Shown: positions 8,692 through 16,767 of the stretch, piece after piece
Position numbering within the stretch: position 1 is the first letter of the stretch
Layout: every line of letters starts with the position of its first letter
Assembly: GCF_016862515.1 (NCBI RefSeq)
Contig: NZ_BONC01000012.1
Span: 62,001-126,000, forward strand
DNA: 64,000 bases
Source of the DNA: Asanoa iriomotensis
Lineage (GTDB): Bacteria; Actinomycetota; Actinomycetes; Mycobacteriales; Micromonosporaceae
Direction: 5' to 3'
Program-made: the position numbers and the translations under genes
The notes under the pieces: generated by a model
The model's input: the letters and a program-made list of their open reading frames with translations, nothing else
Told to the model about the DNA's origin: nothing
The model's database searches: none

Positions 8692-9689
8692 CGGACCGCG
8701 TCCCGCAGCTTGGGCGTCACGTACACGACGATGGCGTCGGCGGCGAGGTTGGCGACGACGAACAGCGCGCCGATCATCAGTGCCAGGGCTTCGACCACGG
8801 GGGCGTCCCGGGAGGCGGCCGACTGGGCCAGCAGTTGGCCCATGCCGGGGAAGCCGAACAGGGTTTCCGCGACCACCACGCCTCCGATCAGACCGGCGAA
8901 CTGGAGGCCCAGCGCGGTGACCACCGGCGGGGCCGCGTTGGGCAGGATGTGCCGCAGCGACAGCGACGGCTCGGTGACGCCGCGCAGCACCGCGGCCCGC
9001 ACGTAGGTCTCCGACGCCACCTCGCGCGCGTTGGCCCGCATGAGCCGGATGATGTACGGGATGGTGCCGAGCGCGATCGTGATGGCCGGCAGCACGTAGG
9101 CGGACGGGCTGTCGAACAGGCCGCCGTAGCTGACCGCGGTGGAGTCGACCGGCAGCCAGGCGAGCCAGACGCCGAGCAGGATCGCCAGCATCAGGCCGAG
9201 GACGAACTCCGGGAACGCGGCGACGATCAGCGTCACGAACGTCAGGGAGGCGTCGCGCCGGCCGCGCAGGCGCACACCCGACCAGAGGCCGATCGGCACC
9301 GAGACGACCACGGTGAGCACCCAGGAGAGCAGCACGAGGACGATCGACGGGCCGAGCCGCGGCGAGATGACGTCCCAGACCGGGCCGTTCGACTGGTACG
9401 AGGTGCCGAGGTCGCCGCGGAACACGCCGCCGAGCCATTCGAGGTAGCGCACCACCACGGGCTGGTCGAGGTGGTGCAGTTGCTGGAACGCGGCCACCTG
9501 CTCGTCGGTGGCGTACTGGCCGAGGATGTCGCGCGCGGGGTCGCCGGCGATCGCGGTCAGCCCGAAGATGACGATGGTGATCGCGAAGAGGGTCACCAGC
9601 AGCGTGATGAGCTGCCGGACGAGGTAGGGCAGGCGGCGGGGCGCCCTCGTCGCGCGAGGACGCCCGGCCTGCTGTGCGGTCTGCGTCAT
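8688..9689 (-). CDS. Dipeptide-type ABC transporter permease (DppB-like)
   Basis: 333-aa permease with an N-terminal helix (~25-50), the periplasmic loop G-Q-Y-A-T-D-E-Q-V typical of DppB, and C-terminal helices with an EAA loop (E-T-Y-V-R-A-A-V-L-R-G near 230). It pairs with the DppC-like protein to form the channel. The gene begins 3 nt after the binding-protein stop and ends in an ATGA overlap with dppC. Confidence 0.92.
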   Translation of the reverse strand: MTQTAQQAGRPRATRAPRRLPYLVRQLITLLVTLFAITIVIFGLTAIAGDPARDILGQYATDEQVAAFQQLHHLDQPVVVRYLEWLGGVFRGDLGTSYQSNGPVWDVISPRLGPSIVLVLLSWVLTVVVSVPIGLWSGVRLRGRRDASLTFVTLIVAAFPEFVLGLMLAILLGVWLAWLPVDSTAVSYGGLFDSPSAYVLPAITIALGTIPYIIRLMRANAREVASETYVRAAVLRGVTEPSLSLRHILPNAAPPVVTALGLQFAGLIGGVVVAETLFGFPGMGQLLAQSAASRDAPVVEALALMIGALFVVANLAADAIVVYVTPKLRDAVR

Positions 9690-9692
9690 GGG

Positions 9693-11252
9693 CTAGCTGA
9701 GGAACGCGCCGGCCAGGTACATGTGCGCGCCGTTGGACGCGTCGAGACCCTGTACGCGCTTGTTCTTCCCGTACACCTGCCCCTCCCAACCGGGGATCAC
9801 GTTGGCCGCACCATCGTTGACGATCGTGAGGGCGTCCGTGAAGAGCTGCTTCTGCTTCGCCTCGTCCGCGGTCGCGGTGGCCTGTGCCACGAGCTCGTCG
9901 AACTGCGGGTTGCTGAAGTGGGTGATGTTGAGGTCGCCGCCCTTGCTGTAGAGCCGGGGCAGGGCCTGCGAGACGTGCAGGCGGGCCACGCTGATGCCGA
10001 TGGCCGGCTTCTTCTTGAAGATGTCGGTGAAGAAGGTGGCGTGCGGCCAGGTGATGACGTTGGCGTTGATGCCGGCCGCCTCGGCGGTGCTCTTGAAGCT
10101 CACGGCGGTGTCGAGCTTGTCGCCCTCGTACGCGTAGACGTCGAAGGTGAAGGTGCCGCTGACGCCCGCCTCCTTGAGCAGCGCCTTGGCCCTGTCGGGG
10201 TCGTAGGGGCGCGGCTGCAGGCCGGAGGGGAAGAACGGGTCCTCCGGCGGGATCGGGATGTCGGGCGAGATGATGTCGATGCCGGGTGCGACGACCGACA
10301 TGATCTTCTTGCGGTCGGCGGCGTACTGCATCGCCTCGATGATCTTGTGGTTGTCGAAGGGTGCCGTGTCACCGAACATGGTCAGCCCGACCCAGCCGCC
10401 GTTCTTCAGCATGTACGGCTCGACGCTGCCCTTGAGCAGCAGCGTGTTGGCGCCGGTGATGTTGTCGACGACGTCCTGGCTGCCGGAGGTGACGGCCTGG
10501 AGCCGGGTGGCGTCCTCGGCGATGACGACGATCTGGATGGCGTCGAGGTAGGGCTTGCCGTCCTGCCAGTAGCCGTCGAACCGGGTCAGCGACGTGCGGG
10601 CGGCGGCGTCGAAGCCGGCGAGCGTGAACGGGCCGGTGCCGTTGCCCTTGCTGAAGTCGGTGGTGCCGTCCTTGACGATGCTGAAGCCGGCGTGCGACAC
10701 CATCACCGGGATGAACGCGTTGGGCTTGGTCAGCGTCAGCTTGACCGTGCCCTGGTCGGCGGCGGTGATGCCGGACGCCTGGAGGTACGGCCCGATCTGC
10801 GCGAGACCGACCGCCGCCAGGGCCGGGTCGAGGATCCGCTTGAACGAGTAGACGACGTCCTGTGCGGTCAGCGGGCTGCCGTCGTGGAACTTCACGCCGG
10901 GCCGGAGCTTGAACGTCCACGTCAGAGAGTCCGGTGTGGACGACCACTCGGTGGCCAGCGCCGGCGTCAGCTGGTAGTTCTGGTCGGCGCGGACCAGGGT
11001 GTCGTAGCAGTTGGTGGCGATCAGCAGCGGCATGGTGCCGCCGGCCTTGGCGGGGTCGGCGACCTGGGTCGCGTTGCCGGCGGCCACCGCCCAGCGCAGC
11101 GTGCCGCCCTTCTTGGGCGCGCCCGCAGCGGCGGATCCGGCCGGTGCCGGGGAGCCGTCGTCGCCGCAGGCGGCAAGCCCGAAGAGCCCGACGCCGAGGG
11201 CAGCGCCGGCACCCGTCTTCAGCATCGTCCGTCGATTGATCACATTCGTCAT
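9693..11252 (-). CDS. ABC transporter substrate-binding lipoprotein (SBP family 5)
   Basis: 519-aa extracellular solute-binding protein. The N-terminus has twin arginines (N-R-R-T-M-L-K), a hydrophobic core and the lipobox L-A-A-C near 29, so it is probably a Tat-exported lipoprotein. The mature protein has the family-5 pattern: G-G-T-L-R-W, then L-R-P-G-V-K-F-H-D-G-S-P-L-T-A-Q-D-V near 120. It delivers ligand to the permeases encoded downstream. Family 5 binds di/oligopeptides, nickel, opines or sugars; the ligand here is unknown, but the surrounding aminotransferase, peptidase and enolase-superfamily genes suggest an amino-acid- or acid-sugar-like compound. Confidence 0.92.
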   Translation of the reverse strand: MTNVINRRTMLKTGAGAALGVGLFGLAACGDDGSPAPAGSAAAGAPKKGGTLRWAVAAGNATQVADPAKAGGTMPLLIATNCYDTLVRADQNYQLTPALATEWSSTPDSLTWTFKLRPGVKFHDGSPLTAQDVVYSFKRILDPALAAVGLAQIGPYLQASGITAADQGTVKLTLTKPNAFIPVMVSHAGFSIVKDGTTDFSKGNGTGPFTLAGFDAAARTSLTRFDGYWQDGKPYLDAIQIVVIAEDATRLQAVTSGSQDVVDNITGANTLLLKGSVEPYMLKNGGWVGLTMFGDTAPFDNHKIIEAMQYAADRKKIMSVVAPGIDIISPDIPIPPEDPFFPSGLQPRPYDPDRAKALLKEAGVSGTFTFDVYAYEGDKLDTAVSFKSTAEAAGINANVITWPHATFFTDIFKKKPAIGISVARLHVSQALPRLYSKGGDLNITHFSNPQFDELVAQATATADEAKQKQLFTDALTIVNDGAANVIPGWEGQVYGKNKRVQGLDASNGAHMYLAGAFLS

Positions 11253-11291
11253 GAGGGGGTCTCCGATCGCGATCAGTTCGTGCGTGGTGGG

Positions 11292-12407
11292 TCAGCCGGC
11301 GGCGTGCCGAACGAAGTCCTCGTCGACGGTGATGCCGAGGCCGGGACCGTCCGGGATGGGCATCCGCCCGGCGGTGAGGGTGAGGGGCTCGTGGGCGAGC
11401 CGGGTGCGCATCGGGTTCTCGAACCGGTCCACCTCGAGCACGGGGGACTCCGGTCCGTCCAGTTCGGAGGGTTCGGGCAACAGGCTGACGGCCTGGAGCG
11501 TGGCGGCCAGCAGGACCGCGCCGCCCCAGGCGTGCGGGACGCACTGCCGGCCGCGCAGGGCGGCCAGCTCGGCGACGAAGAGCAGCTCGCCGATGCCGCC
11601 GCAGATCGCCACGTCCGGCTGGACGATGTCGACCGGCGTGCGGGTCAGGTAGGAGTCGAAGGCGCCCCGGGACTCCAGGCCCTCGTAGGCCGCGATCGCG
11701 ATGCCGAGGCCGCCGAGGTGCTCGTAGCCGGGGTAGGCCAGGCCGCCGCGGAACCGGATCAGCGGCTCCTCCAGCCAGCGGAAGCTCAGGTCGGCCAGGC
11801 CCCGGGCGACCTCGCGGGCGCGCGGCACCGTGTAGGCGCCGTTGGCGTCGACCATCAGCTCCACGTCGGGGCCGACCTGGCCGCGGACCTTCGCGAGGAT
11901 CGGCAGCTCGCGGGTGGGCGCGAAACGGCCGATCCGGATCTTGCAAGCCGTGAACCCGTCGCCGACCGCGGCGGCGACCTCGTCGGGCCAGCTCTGTTCG
12001 GGGTCGACGCCGTCGACGTAGCCGCCGCTGGAGGCGTAGCCGCGCACGCTGTCGCGCCGGCGGCCGCCGTAGAGCGTGGCGACCGGCACGCCGAGGCGGC
12101 GGGCGCGCAGGTCGTCGAGGGCGATGGCGAGGGCGCTGATGGCGAGGCCGTCGGTGGTCGCGACGCGCAGCGTGTCGAGCAGCGGGCGGGCGTCGGCGGC
12201 GTCGCGGCCGAGCAGCAGGGCGCCGACCTCTTCGATCACGGCGGCGACGCCGGCGCGGGCGTAGGTCTCGCCCCAGCCGTCGAGGCCGTCGCCGTCGCGG
12301 AGCCGGACGAGGACGCTGCGGCGCTCGCGGTAGGTGGCGCCGGACGGGCCGGTGGGTGCGGAGATCGGCTGGCTGAGCTGGAAAACCTCGACCCGCTGGA
12401 TCGCCAT
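11292..12407 (-). CDS. Enolase-superfamily enzyme (mandelate racemase/muconate lactonizing type)
   Basis: 371-aa enzyme with an N-terminal capping domain and a TIM barrel. Candidate catalytic residues are the base in C-K-I-R-I-G (~157), metal ligand Asp in L-M-V-D-A-N-G (~182), metal Glu in W-L-E-E-P (~209), a third acidic ligand near 235 and a His in V-P-H-A-W-G (~295) resembling the mandelate-racemase His. Such enzymes abstract the alpha proton of a carboxylate for racemisation, dehydration or cycloisomerisation. ATG at 12407 is preferred because GAGGAG lies 10 nt upstream; GTG at 12416 is too close to that site. First gene of the operon. Confidence 0.85.
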   Translation of the reverse strand: MAIQRVEVFQLSQPISAPTGPSGATYRERRSVLVRLRDGDGLDGWGETYARAGVAAVIEEVGALLLGRDAADARPLLDTLRVATTDGLAISALAIALDDLRARRLGVPVATLYGGRRRDSVRGYASSGGYVDGVDPEQSWPDEVAAAVGDGFTACKIRIGRFAPTRELPILAKVRGQVGPDVELMVDANGAYTVPRAREVARGLADLSFRWLEEPLIRFRGGLAYPGYEHLGGLGIAIAAYEGLESRGAFDSYLTRTPVDIVQPDVAICGGIGELLFVAELAALRGRQCVPHAWGGAVLLAATLQAVSLLPEPSELDGPESPVLEVDRFENPMRTRLAHEPLTLTAGRMPIPDGPGLGITVDEDFVRHAAG

Positions 12408-12746
12408 CGCGCCCACGCTCCTCGTCGGTCAAAGCTGCCCTGTCACGCGGGCCCCTTTGATCGCCGAGTATGTTCAGCCGACGTTCGAGGTGTCAATACA
12501 TTTTCGAATCCTAGAGGGGATCTGTTACTTCATCCGTCACATTCACTGGACGGCGGGTATCCGTTTTGCCGGTCTTGTGATCACGAATGGGTCGGATTCG
12601 CGGCGCCCGCCGTGACCCGGAAGGCGCTTTCTGTCAGGGTTCGACACACTGAACCGGCCTCGACACGGCGTTGGCGCGGGGGTTCGATATCCGGCCGTGG
12701 TTTCGAGATTGTGCCGATGTCTCAAAGTTCTCCTACACTGTCAACC
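12408..12746. other. Divergent intergenic region, operon and GntR promoters
   Basis: 339 bp between the divergent enolase-superfamily and GntR genes. It holds the second copy of the 26-bp operator at 12483-12508. On the minus strand TTGACA there is followed after 18 nt by CATACT, a plausible promoter for the operon. The GntR side contains a weak GAGA/TCTC dyad around 12703-12722. No gene is seen. Confidence 0.6.
12483..12508 (-). promoter_or_regulatory. Promoter/operator copy 2 for the minus-strand operon
   Basis: The reverse complement matches the element at 52-77: TTCGAAA, TATTGAC and TCGAAC at identical spacing. TTGACA here is the likely -35, with CATACT as -10 after 18 nt. Conservation of the spacer as well as the arms suggests a shared regulator rather than chance. 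Confidence 0.65.
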
Positions 12747-13439
12747 ATGCCTCGTGGTGAGACCCGCGCGGAGCGCATCTACGCCAACCTCCGCGGCGAC
12801 ATCCTGACCGGGCGACTGCTCCCCGGTCAGCGGCTGCCGTTCGCCGACCTCGGCGTCCGCTACAGCACGAGCGTCGGCGTGCTGCGCGAAGCGCTGTCCC
12901 GACTCGTCGAGCAGGGCCTCGTCCTCTCCGAACCGCAGCTCGGCTTCCGGGTCACCCCGGTCTCCGAGGAGGACCTGCGCGACCTGACCAGCACGCGCAT
13001 CGACATCGAGACGCTGTGCCTGCGCCACGCGATCAACCACGGCGACATCGCCTGGGAGTCCCGCGTCGTCGCCGCGTTCCACACGCTCGACCGCACGCCG
13101 GAGCTGGCGACGACCCAGCCGCGCGCGGTCAACGAGGACTGGGCGACCGCGCACGCCGCATTCCACGCCGCGGTCCTGGAGGGCTGCCCGAGCCGCCGGC
13201 TGCGCGACATCGCGGCTTCGCTGCGCGACGCGTCGGAGCTCTACCGGCGCTGGTCGCGGCACCTCGGCAGCGAGGACACCCGGGACATCCCCGGCGAGCA
13301 CCGCGCACTGCGCGACGCGGTCCTGGCCCGCGACGAGGAACAGGCCGTGGCGGCGCTGACCAAGCACATCTCCTACACGACCCGGGCCCTGCTCGACTCG
13401 GCCCCCGCCGAGCTGATGGCCACGTCCGTCGAGGCCTGA
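12747..13439 (+). CDS. GntR family transcriptional regulator (FCD/FadR subfamily)
   Basis: 230-aa regulator. The winged helix-turn-helix is at ~5-70 (R-I-Y-A-N-L-R-G-D-I-L-T-G near 10; V-L-R-E-A-L-S-R-L-V near 48). The C-terminal FCD ligand domain carries candidate metal/ligand residues in R-I-D-I-E (~85), H-A-A-F-H (~137) and G-E-H-R-A-L (~190). It is divergent from the importer/catabolic operon and probably controls it and the FAH gene at 140 through the twin 26-bp sites; inducer unknown. ATG at 12747 is the first start before the HTH, with only a weak ribosome binding site. Confidence 0.88.
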   Translation: MPRGETRAERIYANLRGDILTGRLLPGQRLPFADLGVRYSTSVGVLREALSRLVEQGLVLSEPQLGFRVTPVSEEDLRDLTSTRIDIETLCLRHAINHGDIAWESRVVAAFHTLDRTPELATTQPRAVNEDWATAHAAFHAAVLEGCPSRRLRDIAASLRDASELYRRWSRHLGSEDTRDIPGEHRALRDAVLARDEEQAVAALTKHISYTTRALLDSAPAELMATSVEA

Positions 13440-13510
13440 CCGGCTCGCAACGGGGTAGCGGGAAACGCGCCCGTGTAGCACCGTGTCCGTCGGACGGCGT
13501 TCGAACGGGG

Positions 13511-14494
13511 ATGGTGCGCGTGACGGAACCGGTGATCGAGGTCGACGGGCTTGCCCGGACGTTCCGCAGCAGGAAAGGGCTGATCCGCCGGTCGAGCAAG
13601 GAGATCGAGGCCGTCCGGGGCGTCAGCTTCGCGGTCGAGCGAGGTGAGCTGTTCGGCCTGCTCGGGCCCAACGGCGCCGGCAAGACGACGACCATCAAGA
13701 TGCTGATCACGTTGCTGCTGCCGACCGGCGGCCGTGCGCGCGTGCTGGGTCACGACGTCGTCGCGCAGGCCCACGCCGTGCGCCGGAAGGTCGGTTATGT
13801 CTTCGGTGGTGACCGTGGCCTCTACGAGCGCCTGTCCGGTCTGGACAATCTCCGCTACTTCGCCGAGTTGTACGGCGTGCCGGCGCGGGAGTCCAAGCAG
13901 CGGGTGGGCGAGCTGCTGGAGCTGGTCGGCCTGGCGGGACGCGAGAAGGAGCGGGTCGAGGGCTACTCGCGTGGCATGCGGCAGCGGCTGCACATCGCCC
14001 GCGGGCTGCTGCACCGGCCGGAGGTGCTGTTCCTCGACGAGCCGAGCATCGGCATCGACCCGGTCGGCGCCCGCGAGCTGCGCGCGACGGTCAGGAACCT
14101 CGTCGAAACCGGCACGACGGTCCTGCTCACCACCCACTACATGTTCGAGGCCGACGAGCTGTGCGACCGGATCGCGGTGATCGCCCGCGGGCGGATCGTC
14201 GCGCTGGACACGCCCTCGGAGCTCAAACAGAAGGTGACCACCGGGACCGTCCTCGAGATCGACGTGTTCGGCGTGCCGGACGGGGTGGTGGAGAAGGTGC
14301 GGGCCGAGCCGGACGTGCTGTCGGTCAGCGTCGACGTCCAGGGCCAGGCCGAGGTGCTGACCGTGCACGCCCGGCCCGGCACCGACGTGACCCAGGCGGT
14401 GATGGGCCACCTCGACGGCAGCCGGTTCGGCCGGGTGATCACGCGGCAGCCGACGCTCGAGGACGCGTACATCGAGCTGGTGAACGCCGCGTGA
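13511..14494 (+). CDS. ABC-2 type exporter ATP-binding protein
   Basis: 327-aa ATPase of the DrrA/NatA type. Walker A G-P-N-G-A-G-K-T-T is at ~52, signature Y-S-R-G-M-R-Q-R near 155, Walker B V-L-F-L-D-E-P-S near 172, and a C-terminal extension beyond 240 as in DrrA-like proteins. ATG at 13511 is used; GTG at 13520 has better spacing from the GGGG run and could be the true start. The stop overlaps the permease start as GTGA. It energises export by the two following permeases; cargo unknown. Confidence 0.9.
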   Translation: MVRVTEPVIEVDGLARTFRSRKGLIRRSSKEIEAVRGVSFAVERGELFGLLGPNGAGKTTTIKMLITLLLPTGGRARVLGHDVVAQAHAVRRKVGYVFGGDRGLYERLSGLDNLRYFAELYGVPARESKQRVGELLELVGLAGREKERVEGYSRGMRQRLHIARGLLHRPEVLFLDEPSIGIDPVGARELRATVRNLVETGTTVLLTTHYMFEADELCDRIAVIARGRIVALDTPSELKQKVTTGTVLEIDVFGVPDGVVEKVRAEPDVLSVSVDVQGQAEVLTVHARPGTDVTQAVMGHLDGSRFGRVITRQPTLEDAYIELVNAA

Positions 14495-15264
14495 GGACCC
14501 TCCGCCTGGTCGGTGTCGCCTGGTGGCTCCAGCTCAAGATGCGCAGCCGGTCGGCGTTCGACGGGCTGCTCTCGCTGCTCTACCCGGGTTTCTTCGCCAC
14601 GACGATCTTCATGATGTTCAAGCAGGGCGACGCCGCCGGGCCCGCGCTGCTGTCGGCCGCCGTCGGGTCCAGCGCGATGGGCATCTGGTCGGCGGTGAGC
14701 ACGACCGCGGCGTTCGCGCTCCAGATGGAACGGCGCCAGGGGACGCTGGAGCTGCTGGTGCTCGCGCCGCAGCCGTTCGCGCTGCTGCTCGTGCCGCTGA
14801 CGCTGTCGATGGCGACGATCGGCGCGTACAGCATGATCGCGACTTTGCTCTGGGGTCGGTTGGCGTTCGGCATCCACCTCACGATCGCGGACCCTCTCGG
14901 CTTCCTCGTCGCCGTGGTCGTCACCGTTTTCGCCATCGGGATGCTGGGCATGCTCATCGCCATCTCGTCGATCCGGTACCGGTTCGCGTGGGCGCTGGGC
15001 TCCGCGATCGAGATGCCGGTCTGGCTGATCTGCGGGTTCCTCGTGGCGGTCAGCGACCTGCCGGCGTGGGTCCGCCCGCTGTCGGCGGTGCTGAGCCCGA
15101 CCTGGGGTGTGGCGGCGATGCGCGCGGCGGCCAACGGCCAGAGCCCGTGGGCCGACCTGGGCTGGTGCGTGCTGACGGCGGCGAGCTACGGGTTGGTCGC
15201 GATGTTCGTCTCCCGCTGGATGGTGCACTCGGCCCGCGCACACGCGACCCTGGCGCTGAGCTGA
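14491..15264 (+). CDS. ABC-2 type transporter permease (first)
   Basis: 257-aa integral membrane protein with about six predicted helices and the ABC-2 family pattern M-E-R-R-Q-G-T-L-E-L-L near 78. GTG at 14491 overlaps the ATPase stop (GTGA); the stop overlaps the next start (TGATG). It probably forms a heterodimeric exporter channel with the next protein. Confidence 0.87.
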   Translation: MRTLRLVGVAWWLQLKMRSRSAFDGLLSLLYPGFFATTIFMMFKQGDAAGPALLSAAVGSSAMGIWSAVSTTAAFALQMERRQGTLELLVLAPQPFALLLVPLTLSMATIGAYSMIATLLWGRLAFGIHLTIADPLGFLVAVVVTVFAIGMLGMLIAISSIRYRFAWALGSAIEMPVWLICGFLVAVSDLPAWVRPLSAVLSPTWGVAAMRAAANGQSPWADLGWCVLTAASYGLVAMFVSRWMVHSARAHATLALS

Positions 15265-16049
15265 TGAACAGTCTGCGCATCTTCTTCATCGGCGGGCTGA
15301 CCAGCTACCGCGCGCTGTTCCACTGGCTGTCGCCGTGGATCCTGGTGCCCACCTTCCTGCTCACGCCGCTGTTCCAGATCTTCCTGTTCGTCTACATCGG
15401 ACGCACGGCGGGCATCAGCGACGACCGGTTCTTCCTGATCGGCAACGCGGTGGTCAACGCCGCGGTCCCGTGCCTCTTCGCGATGGGCAACACGATCGGC
15501 GGCGAACGCAACACGGGTACGCTGCCGCTGCTGATCGCGTCGCCGGCCAAACGGGTGCCGCTGTTCCTCGGGCGGGCGCTGCCGGTCATCGTCAACGGGT
15601 TCCTGGTCGCGGTGTTCGCGCTGATCACCGGCAGCCTGCTGCTGCGGGTGGACATCCCACCGGCGACGTGGGGCGGCATCGCGGTCGCGATCGCCGCCTG
15701 CTCGATCTCGTGTACGGGCCTGGGGTTGCTCGGCGCAGCGGTGGCGCTGCGGGTCCGCGAGACGGCGGTGATGTCGAACATCGTGCTCGGCATCCTGATC
15801 GTCTTCGCGGGCGTCAACGTCCCGGTGGGCGCGATGCCGGGCTGGATGCAGGTGGTGGCGGGCTGGCTGCCGATGACGCACGGCATCCGCGCCACCCACG
15901 ACCTGGCCGCCGGCGCCGCACTGACCGACGTGGCCGGAACGCTGCTCGCGGAGTTGGGGTTGGGCGCGCTCTACGCGGGCCTCGGGCTGGCGCTGCTGCG
16001 GTGGTTCGAGTACGAGAGCCGCGCGAGGGCGACCCTCGACACCGCTTGA
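15264..16049 (+). CDS. ABC-2 type transporter permease (second)
   Basis: 261-aa membrane protein with six predicted helices and the ABC-2 motif G-E-R-N-T-G-T-L-P-L-L near 78, in the same position as in its partner. ATG at 15264 shares one base with the preceding stop. The three-gene unit resembles daunorubicin-type or polyketide/peptide efflux systems; no biosynthetic genes flank it directly. Confidence 0.87.
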   Translation: MNSLRIFFIGGLTSYRALFHWLSPWILVPTFLLTPLFQIFLFVYIGRTAGISDDRFFLIGNAVVNAAVPCLFAMGNTIGGERNTGTLPLLIASPAKRVPLFLGRALPVIVNGFLVAVFALITGSLLLRVDIPPATWGGIAVAIAACSISCTGLGLLGAAVALRVRETAVMSNIVLGILIVFAGVNVPVGAMPGWMQVVAGWLPMTHGIRATHDLAAGAALTDVAGTLLAELGLGALYAGLGLALLRWFEYESRARATLDTA

Positions 16050-16114
16050 ACGCTCAACCGCATGGGCGTACGTTGACGGCGATCTATCCCCTCGCTATTG
16101 AAGGAATGGACGCC

Positions 16115-16534
16115 ATGGATGTGCTCGTGTTGATCGGCCGACTCCTGTTCGTCCCGCTGTTCCTGGGCTCGGCGGTCGGCCACCTCACCCAGACCGAAGG
16201 GATGGCGGCGTACGCCAAGTCCCGCGGCGTGCCGTCCGCCCGCATCGCCGTCCTCGGGACGGGCGTCATGCTCGCAGTCGGCGGCGTTCTGGTGCTCCTC
16301 GGGCTGTGGGCCGACCTCGGAGCGCTGATCCTGTTCGTCTTCCTGGTCTCGACCGCAGTGCTGATGCACAGCTTCTGGAAGGAGACCGACCCGGAGGCGC
16401 GGCAGAACGAGATGGTCCAGTTCCTGAAGGACCTGGCCCTCGGCGGCGCGGCGCTGATGCTGTTCGCGTTCTTCGCCTACGTCGGCGACGACCTGGGCCT
16501 GACCATCACCGGGCCGCTGTTCGACCTGCGCTGA
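16115..16534 (+). CDS. DoxX family membrane protein
   Basis: 139-aa protein with four hydrophobic segments and the DoxX pattern R-L-L-F-V-P-L-F-L-G-S-A near 8 and H-S-F-W near 89. DoxX proteins are small quinone-linked or redox-stress membrane proteins; exact role unknown. ATG at 16115 is favoured because AAGGA at 16101-16105 is correctly spaced for it but abuts the alternative ATG at 16106. A strong hairpin follows the stop. Confidence 0.85.
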   Translation: MDVLVLIGRLLFVPLFLGSAVGHLTQTEGMAAYAKSRGVPSARIAVLGTGVMLAVGGVLVLLGLWADLGALILFVFLVSTAVLMHSFWKETDPEARQNEMVQFLKDLALGGAALMLFAFFAYVGDDLGLTITGPLFDLR

Positions 16535-16539
16535 GGTAA

Positions 16540-16570
16540 CAGGTGCCCGGCGGGCCGCGCCGGGCACCTG
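16540..16570. terminator. Strong hairpin, bidirectional terminator candidate
   Basis: A perfect 12-bp stem (CAGGTGCCCGGC and its complement) with a 7-nt loop lies 6 nt after the DoxX stop. No U-tract is present. The stem is almost the same as the hairpin at 20798-20825 that follows the 61-aa peptide gene. Confidence 0.75.
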
Positions 16571-16640
16571 CTCGGCCACGTGGTCTCCGCGAGCGCGGCG
16601 AGGTCGCATTCGTCGAGGGTCCGGGACGCCTGCCGGGCGG
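16546..16640 (-). pseudogene. Decayed copy of the 3' end of the YcaO-linked peptide gene
   Basis: Read on the minus strand, this segment would encode D-E-C-D-L-A-A-L-A-E, matching the D-E-R-D-L-A-G-L-A-E C-terminus of the 61-aa peptide encoded at 20832-21017. It is followed by nearly the same hairpin. By eye about 59 of 73 aligned positions match across the coding end and hairpin. There is no start codon in frame, a stop lies upstream and the stop codon position is mutated, so it looks like a relic. Confidence 0.45.
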
Positions 16641-16767
16641 CCGGCTGCGAACCGCGTGCGTCACTCGCCTCCGACGACTACCGGGCCGTTCAGGCTTTAG
16701 TCGCCGCCGGCCGCCCGAGCCAGGACCGGGATTCTCCAGGATGTCACGGGCCGGCTCAGAAGCCGCG

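Noticed and set aside
12703-12722. GAGA..TCTC dyad before the 12747 GntR gene as a third operator
   Set aside because: Only four bases per arm and no match to the twin 26-bp element.
8835-13439. Open frame of 1534 codons on + strand
   Set aside because: It is a shadow of the minus-strand binding protein, permease and enolase-superfamily genes. Only its 3' part (12747-13439) codes, as the GntR regulator.
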